This document shows, in pieces, positions 24,201-36,000 of a stretch of 64,000 nt of DNA. Positions within the stretch are counted from its first letter, which is position 1; every line of letters begins with the position of its first letter. A program made the position numbers and the translations under genes. Below the pieces are notes generated by a model. The model was not told the origin of the DNA, ran no database searches, and worked only from the letters and a program-made list of their open reading frames with translations. The stretch comes from Typha latifolia (lineage: Eukaryota > Streptophyta > Magnoliopsida > Poales > Typhaceae): NCBI GenBank assembly GCA_019914945.1, contig CM034108.1, positions 320,001 through 384,000 on the forward strand. The letters run 5' to 3'.

Positions 24201-27182
24201 AAATTATATTCAACCTATATTCGTATCCGTATTCAGGTTTTTTACCCGTACCTGAATCTATATCCGTTTCTTTTTTTTCAAAAATCCTGCCTGTATATGA
24301 TTCCGTATTTAGATTGCATAGAAATTTTTTATTCGAATCCAATCCAAATCTGGTCAAATAGCAGGTCGAGGCAGAGTTAATCGGATCCGTTTTCACCCCT
24401 AGTCCAACCATAGCACTTAAACTAGATATATGATGCTTAAAGGAATCTACAATATTGATTTATAGTTGAAGCTCATGGATTCATAGGATAAACCTCCATA
24501 GCCTTCAATTTTAGAATACATATGTATAACAAAGTAAATTATCCTATATGAGACCTTGGACTTGTCTCAAGGAAATTCTATTGTTAATGGATGATTGATG
24601 CAAATGCCATATTTTAACAAAGCAATGGATAAATTAGAGATGTCAACCTAATATGTGGACGCATTCATGAATGTGTGACAAAACTATGCAACTACCTTAC
24701 CTTTCCGAAGATTTCCAAAGAATAAGGAATCTTGATCTGACGAAAGAGCCACACCTATATTCTTTCCTTGGAGCTGAAAGAGGTCAGTATACAAAATTAT
24801 AACTAGAATATAATGAACTCCAGAACAACAATCTACGTGATGAAATTTCAAAGGTTATCACCTACACTGTACGAAAAATCTCAACCCAATTATTGATGTC
24901 AATCTTAAACATTTTCATGAAATGTTAAAACCAATTGCCAGCCAACTTTCACTTCTAATGCTACAACTGTATGTGGTACTGGGAAAAGGCGGCCACTATT
25001 CTAACAATAAATTATCATCCTAAGAAGGTGTCCAGGTGTCCAGAGAAAGTTTGGTGCAGAGAAAATAAATCCTTCTAACAATAAAAAGTTGCATGAGAAT
25101 AGTCTATTGTTCACAAAGAAACATATATTGCATCCTTTCTAAATGGCACAAAGTTCGAATTGAGATGATAATAACAATGAAACTAATAATGCAAGCTCCA
25201 CCCACATAAACATGTCTACAGACTCTACACAATAGTACATACTTGCACCAATAGAAATAACAGTTAGGTAATACATAAGGGTGACAACTAAGATTAATAT
25301 TCTTTACCATGACTCTGTTCTTTTCCTTTTGAGCTTGCAAAGCAGCCTCCTTAGTCATGAAACGCACAAAACAAAATCCCTGAAAAGATCCCAAATAATA
25401 AGTATCTTAACAGTTGGCCATAACCTTAAAAGTAGTCCAAATGAAGAGAAAGGGAGGTCAGACCTTTGAATTACCACTCTGGTCCTTCATCATTCGTACT
25501 TCAATGATCTCTCCACAAGGAGAAAACAGCTGCAAAAAATCGTAAAGAAAAGAATGTAAACCATTCTGCCGCATACAGTGCAACTAAATGAATTGCCCTT
25601 TTGGTATCAAATTCATCACAAGCTTAGCAGGACCACATTAATTTCTAGATTCAACTCTTTGCAGCTAGAAGGGTAAGGTGTGTGCAGATACACTTCTTTT
25701 CCATATCAAAAAAGTCAATGTATAGTCTATAATAAATGTCACATTCAGTGTTCCATGAAATGTACTAGAAGTCAGCAAACCTAAAAGTGCAACATTTTCC
25801 TTATAAATTTGTAAAGGATAACATGATTTCCCACTGCTATTGGCCTTGAACAACTAAATCTAACGCTTCCAACATAACGTACAATCTAATAACTAAATTC
25901 CAGGGTTACTTTGATGCAGAGAAGCATGGAAGAAGAAATAGATAACCTCAGTCCATTGATTGTGCACAACTAATGGAGGGAAGTTCTTCCTTAATTTTTT
26001 ATTCTAAGGAAACCATATCAAAGGCATCAACTTTTGGAGAAACACAAAAATCGAAAGATTGAGAAAACTCTCAAATTTTCATTACGAAAAAAACCAAACT
26101 AAAAAAATTCCCTTTGGCCACACGCCTATATGACTATTTATAAGCTAACAAAAGAGTCAAAAAAACCTAATCTGCCAAAAAGAAAAACATTCCATTTGTG
26201 GAAAGTTTTGATCCAGACTCAAAATCCTAGTTTGAGTCAAACTAAGAAATTGAAACAAATAAAATCAAATTCCGAGTTCTACACCGTAAGATATAAGCAA
26301 AATAAAACTTTTCTTAAATGGCAAAATTGCTGATTTCCAGGCATAAACGATAGAATTTGGCTGAAATCCACCTTGGGCCACTACGAATCTATGACCTTTG
26401 TTTGTTGTATAAATTAGAAACACGTCTTCCCTTGGGAAACCAAATCTTGTTCAATTCTGAACTCGTCACAGCTTGCTTTCTTATTCAATGTAAAATTCCT
26501 TTCCTTTTGTAATACAAATAATTTCAGAATGTTTGGTTTCTCATCCAAATCTCTTGAATAGATCAGTAGATTATATTTTAAATATTGGATCCTTTAAAAA
26601 GACCAAAATTATCTTTTTTCCTCCTCCATTACTTTATGGCATCTCCTCTCTTCAAAAATGATCATATCCAACAAAAAAATAAAACAATTTGAAGAGGAAA
26701 AGAAGAACAAATGATCACACTCTAACAAGTAATTTTCTGCTAAGCTACATATGTGCTAATTTCTCCTTGAATCTGTTCACTAAGAAAAGAGCAAAAGAGA
26801 ACAAAGGCACATGGTGTGGATATAAGCAGACCTCTCTGATCATGTTTTCCGTCACAGTACGGGGCATACCACCAACAAATATCTCCGAGCCTTTAACAAA
26901 ACGATGCTCTGCTGAAGAAACACTACCACACTCCATCAGCTCTCGACGTATCACATGCCGCTTGTCATATAATCTACTAAAGAATTAATATCAGAAGGAA
27001 AACCTTACCTTGCTCATTAGAAGCACCATACGACGTCTTCTTTACCTACAAATAGAATGGCTAATGATATCACTATTCTGAAGTCATCGTGGATGTTTAT
27101 ATCAGCTCGAAATCGAAAAATTATCCAGATTACGCGTAAGAATTTAGAGGATTAGGGATCGGATATCGAATACCTTAAACAT
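18295..27182 (-). CDS. hnRNP Q-like protein with three RRM domains
   Basis: Nuclear RNA-binding protein of the plant hnRNP Q/LIF2-like group. Minus-strand coding exons: 27174-27182, 27009-27045, about 26832-26976, 25464-25529, 25308-25379, 24701-24773, 23509-23546, 23320-23436, 21979-22092, 21797-21877, 21638-21706, 21224-21301, 20931-21092, 19932-20039, 19577-19645, 19430-19492, 19194-19327 and 18295-18661 (about 600 residues). RRM1 starts at EIFVGGMPR and has RNP1 GFCFVRFM; RRM2 starts at DSLFFGNLR with GFAFVRFS; RRM3 starts at KTAFVGNLP with a weaker RNP1 (PVGFVHFA). A basic linker (KDRKRVRDEAK) follows, then a helical region and a C-terminus rich in R/K-FDPF repeats ending FDPFTGEPL. From exon 3 onward all phases agree (584 residues). 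Exons 2 and 3 do not join in frame: the 32-nt gap is too short for a plant intron and one base is out of register, so the true N-terminus is uncertain. Confidence 0.85.
18347..18481 (-). repeat. In-frame 45-bp tandem repeat, three copies, hnRNP Q C-terminus
   Basis: Units start at 18347, 18392 and 18437 (exact 45-bp spacing) and encode variants of the 15-residue unit DPFAERPAERPRIKF. It lies directly before the conserved FDPFTG tail and inside the last coding exon. Confidence 0.9.
21093..21223 (-). other. GC-AG intron in the hnRNP Q gene
   Basis: The exon ends TTT AAG ATC CAG and the intron starts GCATGTCA; the acceptor is CTCTAG. The flanking protein (PSFKIQ|VSVARP) is continuous and both neighbouring exons are phase 0. 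The first seven intron bases match those of the GC intron in the neighbouring 14-3-3 gene. Confidence 0.82.
22434..22933. mobile_element. Probable MITE-like non-autonomous DNA transposon
   Basis: This ~500-bp block in an hnRNP Q intron starts gggcctgtttggg and ends with the imperfect inverse, tccaaacatgctc. That terminal inverted repeat style is common among plant MITEs. The interior has a GA-rich tract, including (GA)n at about 22681-22706, and no coding capacity. No clear target-site duplication was found, so the superfamily is undetermined and the right edge approximate. Confidence 0.5.
23777..24401. mobile_element. hAT-like MITE, 625 bp
   Basis: Terminal inverted repeats taggggtgaaaatggatc (left) and gatccgttttcacccct a (right) match in all but one position of the first 18. 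The imperfect 8-bp flanks gttcatcc (23769-23776) and gtccaacc (24402-24409) agree at six of eight positions. The 8-bp duplication and the TIR starting TAGGGGTG suggest the hAT superfamily. The interior is AT-rich, with scattered gaatat/atccgata words and no transposase ORF. It lies in the hnRNP Q intron between exons 24701-24773 and 23509-23546. Confidence 0.8.
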
Positions 27183-28347
27183 TGTCAAATTGAGTACTTC
27201 GGAGAGTAGCTCCGAACCGATCGAGTTGAAACCCTAGCGAGGGAAAGACGACGAGGGAAGTCGGAAAGCCGGGAGGAGAAAATAGCAGCGGATATTTATT
27301 GACGTCAGAGTTTGACGTAATTGCTCTATTGCCACCGAGCCTTAAATGGCTAAAATAGTAAATTGCCGCCGCGGTAACATAGCAAACAAGTCGCCGACGA
27401 TTATATTATCCGAGCCGCTTCAGATCCTGAGAAATATCGGCAACGTCTGTGGAATTCTTCGTTGTTATTACTCTCCTCTCGCATAATTTGCACTGAAAAC
27501 CTCAACAAAGGGGAAATTATTTTCACTCCTAGAAGATGGCGTGCAACTACGAGTTTCCAATTTATGCATTTTAAAATTATTAGCACAACAGAATAGTTAT
27601 CTTTATATCGCATATATATTCCAAGGAACGCGGAAAGCAGAGTACTGAAAGATTTCAACAGCAGTAAATTAACTTGTTGAATGGCTTGAATAGATGACAG
27701 TGGTGTGAATTAATTCACAAAAGATATATATATACTAGTAGGAATTAATTCTTCATTGGAATATACAAGTATAATGGTTATTATTGCCCAATTTTAGAAA
27801 GTTGGGAGGGTGATCAACTTGTGGTCCAAGGGGTCATAAGTTTAAAGCCAACTCTAAATAATTTTGTTATGGATAAATTATTAGACATCGATGACTTCTT
27901 GATTTGGTGGCTCAGCTCTGTTCTATTCAACTGCTCATCAGTGTGTTGACTTAAAGAAGCAGTTCGGTGCCAGACTGAATAACTTTGTATATTCGGTAAA
28001 AATTTAATAAAATATAAATATATTTTTACTGGGGGTTAACGTTTTGTCCGGCTCATATTTAATATTTGAGCTCTTGAAGGATTAAAAGAAAAATTAGAAT
28101 GGTTATTAGAAATCCCAAATTAGCAAGTCAATTAGTATAAGAGTGGCTCTATTGCAATAAATGAAAAGGTAATGGTCCTACAAATTTATCTTAAATCTCA
28201 ATCGCTGGACATAAATGGCACAAACTTGCCTACTTTGCCAAGTTTCTATCCAATGCCACGCACTGCCTAGAAATATCACCTCGCTTCGTCTACGTTACAC
28301 AATAAAGCAGCAGAAACTCAATCGAAAGGAAGTAGAGGGTGGCGAAG
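27183..28347. promoter_or_regulatory. Divergent region between hnRNP Q and expansin
   Basis: The hnRNP Q side (27183-27300) is GC-richer and contains a gaaaccctagcga telobox-like element, probably its leader and core promoter. The rest to 28347 is AT-rich. The minus-strand ORF at 27401-27658 has no recognisable content and is not called. Confidence 0.45.
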
Positions 28348-29213
28348 ATGGATACGAAGGTGTTCTTCTATGTCTTAGCAGTAACTATGGTTGCCATGGC
28401 GCTTAGAGCCATGGCTCAAGGTTGGGATACGGCGCACGCCACCTTCTATGGGGATATGTCAGGAGGAGAGACTATGCGTGAGTGTATCTCTTACAATTTT
28501 TTAAGGAGATTTATCCTTAATTTCCATTGAAGATATAACAATCAGTTCGATTTTTTTTTTTCAAAAAAGATATCTTTTGACTATATCATGCAGAAGGAGC
28601 CTGCGGCTATGGCGACCTCTTTAAGCAAGGCTACGGCCTCGAGACGGCGGCGCTGAGCACCGCCCTCTTCAACAGCGGGCTCATCTGCGGCGCCTGCTAT
28701 GAGCTCCAATGCTACGACGACCCGGAATGGTGCGCGCCCGGCAGCATCACCATCACAGCCAGCAACTTCTGCCCGCCGAACTACTCCAAGCCCAACGACG
28801 ACGGCGGGTGGTGCAACCCCCCTCTCAAGCACTTCGACCTCTCCATGCCCATGTTCGTCAAGATCGTCAAGGGCTACCACGCCGGCATCGTCCCGGTGCA
28901 GTTCCGCCGCGTGCCCTGCGTTAAAAAGGACGGGATGCGGTTCGAGATCAAGGGAAACCCGTACTGGATTATCGTCTTAGTGTACAATGTCGCTGGGGCC
29001 GGGGACGTCACGGCGGTGGCGGTGAAGGGGGAGAAGACGGGGTGGATAGCGATGACGAGGAACTGGGGGCAGAACTGGCAGACCAACGTGCAGATCGTCG
29101 GTCAGGGCTTGTCGTTCCAGGTGACGGCAAGCGACGGGAGGATGGTGGAGTCCGATGATGTTGCTCCGGCGAACTGGCAGTTCGGCCAGAACTTTGAGGG
29201 AGCGCAATTTTGA
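28348..29213 (+). CDS. EXPA: Alpha-expansin
   Basis: Secreted, non-hydrolytic wall-loosening protein acting on cellulose-xyloglucan contacts at acid pH. The two coding exons are 28348-28477 and 28594-29213 (GT-AG, phase 1), giving 249 residues. A signal peptide covers about residues 1-23. The double-psi beta-barrel domain shows [50 protein letters not shown] and the alpha-expansin HFD block ([10 protein letters not shown]). The C-terminal CBM63-like domain shows [31 protein letters not shown] and ends GQNFEGAQF. The WCNPP insertion before HFD supports an alpha rather than beta expansin. GLETAAL and the WDTAH start diverge slightly from the usual GTNTAAL and WQSAH. Exon 2 is markedly GC-rich. 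Most alpha-expansin genes I recall have three exons, so one intron has probably been lost. Confidence 0.95.
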
Positions 29214-30086
29214 AGAACATGACTGAGGCTATATTTAGTATTAATTTTGATGATTTCATATATGTTACCGCAGTGAGATTAAATGCAACTTTAATAAAAA
29301 ATTTTTTTTTTGGTCAACCTTATATTAACATAATTCAGACAAAAATATAGACCAAAATCTATGCATTTTGATATATGTATATTCTTCTATATTTAGTATT
29401 CGTATTCTGCTTCACAAATCACAAACTCCTCGTCCTTTCTTCCGACTTAATTAATGAGCAGGAGGTGAATTAAAGAGAGCAGAGTCCGAGAGGCGACTCC
29501 ACAACTCTCTATAGTTGGATATTCTCTGATGTCTCTATAGTTGAAATTTGTCGCGATATAAACAGATAACCACAGAGATAATAGATATATAATATAAAAA
29601 TGCTAGATTAATTTAAAAGATTTTGTTGCAGCAGCCAATTAGAAGCAGGTCCCAGGTCTCCGTAAATATGCTGATTTTTAGGGGTAATTTTTAGATTATA
29701 CGCAATTATAGAATCTATCCCGCCTGTCATTACTATTTAGGGGTAGCTTAGTCATTTTGAATCGCTAAATAGTTGAAACTTCCCGGCCTTCCAAAAGAAG
29801 CCATTCCACGGTCCGTAATTAACGAGAATCACAAGGGCAAAATCGACGAAGTCGCTCACCCCCGCCACCACTTCGCCGCTACTAAAGTCGACACCGCCCG
29901 GCGAAAACCCTCTCACCCAAATCTTTTCCTTTCCCCGCCACTCCACTCTCCTCTCCTCCCTCCCGAATCTAGTGTTTCGTCTCTCATTCCGAAACCCTAA
30001 TCCTTCGAAAACCCTAATTTTGCCCATTCCCGACCTCGAATTCCTCTTAGTCGATCTCTTCTTCGGTCTTTTTGGGCTTTCTATCC
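29214..30086. promoter_or_regulatory. Expansin 3' flank and SCC2 promoter/leader
   Basis: 29214-29760 is AT-rich, with the expansin 3' UTR and no gene. 29760-30086 is GC- and pyrimidine-rich and probably contains the SCC2 promoter and leader, with two teloboxes. The minus-strand ORF at 29752-30027 is treated as chance. Confidence 0.5.
29992..30017 (+). promoter_or_regulatory. Two teloboxes upstream of SCC2
   Basis: Two AAACCCTAA motifs lie at 29992-30000 and 30009-30017, 70-95 bp before the SCC2 ATG. Teloboxes are common near the start of plant genes expressed in dividing cells, which would suit a cohesin loader. Function here is inference. Confidence 0.5.
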
Positions 30087-33000
30087 ATGGAGTTCAACCA
30101 GGGTATCGGGTACGAGAAGGCGTGCCGCCTCTCGAACACGACGCATTCGGAGATCGCTCCCGCCCTATCCCTTCCTTCTCTTCCTGTTTGCTTTGGCTCC
30201 CCGGATCACAAGATCGAGCTCTCTGACGAGCCCGGCGGTGCGCGTTTTGCTGATAGGCCGGAGATTCTTGCGCACGCGGGAACAATTGCGGAGCTGCTCA
30301 GGAACTGCGATGTTAGCTATCTGTAAGTTCATGAGAATGTTTGGTGTAGGGTTTGGTAATCTGGAGTTGTTATGCTGTTGCATTTTTGTGACTAGTTTGG
30401 ATTTTGTTTTCTAGTAATCTGAAGGAGAAGGCCGGAACTGCTCCAAATGACCCGAGGGAGTGTTCGAGGCTTTATCAAGAAGTGCTCAAGTACAACCCGG
30501 AAGCATTCACTTGCTACTATCGAGGTAAACTGTACTCAGTTAGTGGATATAGAATGATCCTGGAACAGTCGAAACTTTTGTCATTAGATACTTTTTCTTC
30601 CTGCAGAATGGCTTTTGTTGTCCTTTTCTTTTAATTTTATATTTGGTGCTGAGCAAGAAAATTTATCCCTTTAACTGATGTTATGAAGCAGTAAAGAACT
30701 TTCCCTTTGTTATTTTTTCATTGTATGCTGTTGGGTTTTTTTTTCACCTCAAATGGTTTCCATGCTCATGTTGGGTCCTAAAACTTGGCCAAAAATTTCC
30801 GTTGCCCAAGTGATATCTATCAGTGAACCTCTCCCATCAAGTTGGACTAGTTGTTCAGATGAATATAGATCTGGAAGAAAATTACTTGTAAAATTAAAGT
30901 AGTGTGGTGGGAAGTGTTTTTGGTTTATCATGCATTGCCAGTTATATATCTGAAGCTATTATTGTTATTTATAAGATATTTATAAGATTGGCCATGCTCT
31001 ATCTTAAGATTGGTAGGTTCCAGGATGTCAACATGAGGTTGTAGGAATAGAGTCTTGTCCAAAACAGAATAAACGGAATGAACTTGTGGCAATTCAGACA
31101 ACATCACCTGGTAATACATAACAATTGAAGATGGTTCAACACTCCAACTTATCCAATGGAGACCATGTAGCAGTTATAAGGAGGAGCGCTGTCTGACTTA
31201 ACTTAAATTGCCATAAATAGGACAGGAGATTGGAAATTCTTGGTTAGCATTAAGATTGAAAAGGTAGGAAGGTCCCTAGCTTGATTTTCTCTGTTTCTGA
31301 AAATCAACCATCAGTTCATCACCATCATACCCATCATTGCTATCCTATTATTTTTCAGATCACATATCGCATGCAACCAAGGGCTGTTTCCCATAATAGA
31401 TTGAATGATATTTGGACATAGTGCTCTATTATTATTGTTGTTAGACTGGCCCATGAACATATCGTGTTCTTCTAGTTTCTTGGTGATTTAATTGGAAAGC
31501 CTAGAAGCCTATTAGTTAATGCATCGGCAGAGAGTTCTTGTAGAAACCTCAGTTAAGATGTATTTCTCTCTGAAGCCATGAACAAAATAAGTAGGTCTTT
31601 CCTATCATTTGGTAAAAAGAGAAAGTTGGAAATTGGAAGGAACTGATAATACTGCCAATTATAGAGGCTTTGGTTGCTTCCAATCATCCAGTGAGGTCTT
31701 TACTATCAAATGTTTTATAGAACTTCGTGTGCTTGGTAATCCCTTTAATTACATTGAAAATATCTGTTTTTATATATTTGTTTATGTGAGTAATCTATGA
31801 ATTTTTTGTATAATAGTTCTGTCTGATTCTTAGGTTTCTTGTGCTTGTTATAGTCTGATATAGTCCTCAGATTTACTTTTATGAGCTTGATTTTTTATTG
31901 ATTTAAGCACATTACTTTTTAGGAAAGTCAAACATCTGGTTTTTTTTAGTTGCTGTTGTCAGCCTTATTAAGGTTGGTCTTCCTTGCTTATCCATGCTAA
32001 TTTTCTGTTATGTTGTTCAAGTTTCTCAGGTTCACTTCAGGAGCAGAGCTCTCGTAATCACGTACCAGAGAAGAAACCCTTTGAGCAAATTGTAACTAAT
32101 GCTATTCATGTACAAAGGGAACAGGAAGGTTCTCTTGATGACAATTTGCAAAGAAATATGGTTCATGTGAGTCAATTTACTCCGGTCAATATATTTTATT
32201 TTGTATTTTGTTTTCTAAACCTCTACTCTTTGTACAAATTATAGAACCAACCTACATATGCTATTTCAAAGAAACCAAAAGTCAGAAAAAAGGAAAGTGA
32301 TACTGTGCCTCTAACCTCAGGTTCAGATGCCCCTGATCATCAAGGTTTGCCACATTTTCTTTTATTTCTACTAAAATTATCTTTTCTTTTTGTTTTTTTT
32401 TCTTTCTTTTGCATTGGTGTTCATAAATATCAAACATTTCAGATATCATCATGAACTTCTGTGAGATAATTGAAGACTTCTGTGGAAGAGCAGAGATTGC
32501 TGATGACGTAGAAGGTGCCGAGGGGTCATCTCTTCATATGGCCGATTTGAAATTTTTTGTAAATGAAATTACATCTGCTCGCTCAAAGAAGGTCTTGCAC
32601 TTGATTCCTCTTGATACTCTTACGAGGCTCACAAATGTTCTAGATCGGCAGATCCAGTGTGCACAAGGTTTATCCATTGAAAATAATGAGAATGTAAGTA
32701 TAATTTGCAATACTAATATTGAGTACATATGGAATATTTATCTGGTATTAATTAAATTATTAATGTTCAGTTTGTATAACTAGGAAATTTTTTTAAATTG
32801 TGCACCATTTATATGTCTGGAACAACCAGAAAGTAAGAGTATGTTGTTATTTATAACAAACGTTTGCCAAGTATAGTAAGCAAGAGTGCTGTGAGGACAT
32901 CTTAATATTGGTGCACGTAATATTGGTGCACGTACATCAAGTGTTAATGCTGTTGAGATATTGTATGCCTGTTTTTGGTAGCATTATTAGAAAATCGAAT

Positions 33001-36000
33001 GTATTCTCATGTATATGATATTTACTGTATTTTACTTGAAGATATACTTGTTCTGTTATGTTACTTTCTGATGTGTGTGTGATTATTCCAGCCTGATACA
33101 GATACTGAGGCATCGATTCTCTGTGCATTGGAATCCATACATGCAATGTTGGCAATTATGACTCACCAAGATATGCCAAAGCAACTTTATCGAGAAGAAG
33201 TATGCTCACTTACTGTTTTTGGACTTCTCATATCAGATTTAGTATTTTTTTTCCTAACTAAACTGACTTGCTGTTCTATCTATCTGTATATATATAATTC
33301 TATTTACAATGGTTTTATCAGATTATCGAGCGGATTCTTGATTTCTCAAGACATCAGATCATGGAATGTGTCGCTGCATGTAACCCATTCTACCGTAATC
33401 TGCAAAAACCAAATGAAATTGGTGCAAATGATGGTAAAGACACTGAACATTGAACCAAATATATATTCATTTTTCTTTTCTGTCTGGGGTTTTGTAATCT
33501 AAATTTTATGTTATTTTTAACTCCATGAATGGGAATTGGTGTTGAGTAATCAAGATCATTTTGGTTTTTGGCCTCTGTGCAGACACCTTGAAGTCTATAT
33601 TGTTTGCTTCATGAACATCTACCAAGTTATTTGCACCAATTTATATGGCCGTGTGACTCCTTTAACTTTTAAGATATGAACCAGTATATTCCTTCATACT
33701 CATTTTATGGTATGCATATAGATATATCACAATAGGGTTTTGAAAAGTGTTTGGCGGGTGGCACACAGGATGCCCCGCTAACCTAGCTGCTCATACTATG
33801 CATTTGTAGTTTTTGGCGGGCCAATTTGCCACCTGGTGAGCCAATTTTATCTGGTAGGCTGACTTGGCGGGCTTTGCAGGTTAGGTGGAAAGTTAAAGTT
33901 AACAAAAAGACCTTCCTTCTCCATTCTATCTCCAACAAAAACTAAAACCCTAATCTCTCTCAATCCCTTCTCTCTCGAGCTCTCTCCTCTCTCAGCGGTG
34001 GATGGCAAGTGGCAAGTAGCAGCGTCACATGATGACAAGCGACGCATGAGGGCTGGGCTGAGGAGGGTGACTGACGAGGGCAAGACTGAGGAAAGCGACG
34101 CACAAAGGGCTGGGCTGGACGACAAGTGTCTCTTTCATTCTCTTACTCTCCCTCTCTCTCCCAAGCTCGAGCTCTTGGTCTTATCTTTATCTCCAATTTC
34201 TTGGGCTAGGCTGAGGAGAGAGAAATGATGTCAAGTGATTGGTGGCAGAGTAGCTAGCTTAGGCCATGTTATCTTTTCTATGTTGCTATGGGAGAAAGTC
34301 TCTCTCATTCTTCTCAAATTACCATAAGAATATGATACTACCTTAAACTTATTTGCTATATAAGTGTCGAATAGTTTGAATCTAAGTATAATTTGATCTG
34401 ATTAATCTGAATTAGTTTGATAAAATTTACATACAATATATATTATATCATATATAATTTTTTTTAATTTTTTATATATAAAAATGTTAGACAGTCTTGG
34501 CGCCCGCCTTTAGCTTAGGCGCTAGTCTGTGGGGGTGACTGTCTATAATCCGTGGCCGCTATTCAATACATTGAATCACTCAAGTAGTCAAGTAGTAGCA
34601 CACTAGCAGAATGTTACCACTTTACAATATGCTGTCGGTATATATAGATGATACTTCATTTTTGATATTGGGGATATATTATCTATTTACTTTTGGGTAA
34701 TTTTCTAGGCGATGAGGATGAAGAGGATGAAACTAATAATGCTTCAGTAGGCAAAAAGCGGCGCAACACTCGTAGTGTTAATACAAGGAAGTCTGCTGGG
34801 AACAAGTTTGTTCTATATCCTCTAGTTGGCTCATTGTTTAGTTGTACTTTCTGCTTGATTATTATCTATATCATTTCTTGTATTTTCTCATGTCAGGGTT
34901 TCTGCAGCTGTTTATACTGTGGGACAGAAGCTTTGTTTGATTTTAGGGTTTTTAAGAGAACTTCTCTCAGTAGTACGCCTTTCAGATAGTTGCATTCTTC
35001 AGTTAGTGAAAACAAGCTTTTCAACTTTCTTGGTGGATAACATACAGCTTTTACAGTTGAAGTCTATCGATTTAATTTGTGGGGTAATAAGTCACTTGTC
35101 TGACATTTGCTTTTGAAATAATTATTTTTTTAAGTCTTCACTGGCATCTTTCTTTAGTACAGGTGTTTGCTTCATACACACAGCACAGGAGCTTCTTGAT
35201 AGATGAAACAATCCAGCTTCTTCGTAAGTTGCAATTTTCAAAACGTGCCCTTAGAACTTACCATCTTCCTGATGAAGAACAAAAGCAGATTCAGATGATA
35301 ACAGCTTTATTGGTTCAGTTGGTTCAATTTAGTGCAGTTCTTCCTGACAGTTTACGAACAACAGTTAATTGGAATTCCATTTTAGATGCCTCAATAGATG
35401 CAGGTTATCCAGTTAAGTGTCATGAAGCAGCAACTGAGGTGTGCTGCCTTTTTTGGACTAGTGTTCTTCAGCGTTTCACTACTACTGCTAAAACTCAGGA
35501 TGTTTTTGAGCCCAAAGCGGTCTTAGAGAATCTTGTGATGGATTTGCTGATGACATTGAACTTGCCTGAATATCCTGCTTCTGCTCCTATACTCGAGGTA
35601 ATATTCTCCATAACTGCTGCTAATACTGAGGATATTAGAGAATCTTTAACAAAATCCAATTTATCAAAGACTCTCCTGGCATGCACTGACACCCTGATAT
35701 ATGTTTTTAAATGAATGAAACAGCACTAACTCAGATGTCTTGGTGGTATATTGGCAGGTTCTTTGTGTTTTGCTACTCCAAAATGCTGGGTTGAAATCTA
35801 AGGACATCTCAGCTCGTTGCTTAGCTATTGAGCTTCTTGGGACTGTTGCAGCAAGGCTGAAACGTGATTCTGTAGTTTGCAGCAGGGATAAGTTTTGGAT
35901 CTTGCAAGAGCTAGCTGGTGCAAGTGTTGACACTTCTGATGGCTTGAAAGATGCTTGTTCTATCTGTCTTAATGGGAGAGGTGTAAATATAGTTTGTCAT

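Noticed and set aside
28581..29259. Several long minus- and alternate-frame ORFs in the expansin exon
   Set aside because: High GC content removes stop codons in all frames. Only the plus frame has expansin motifs.
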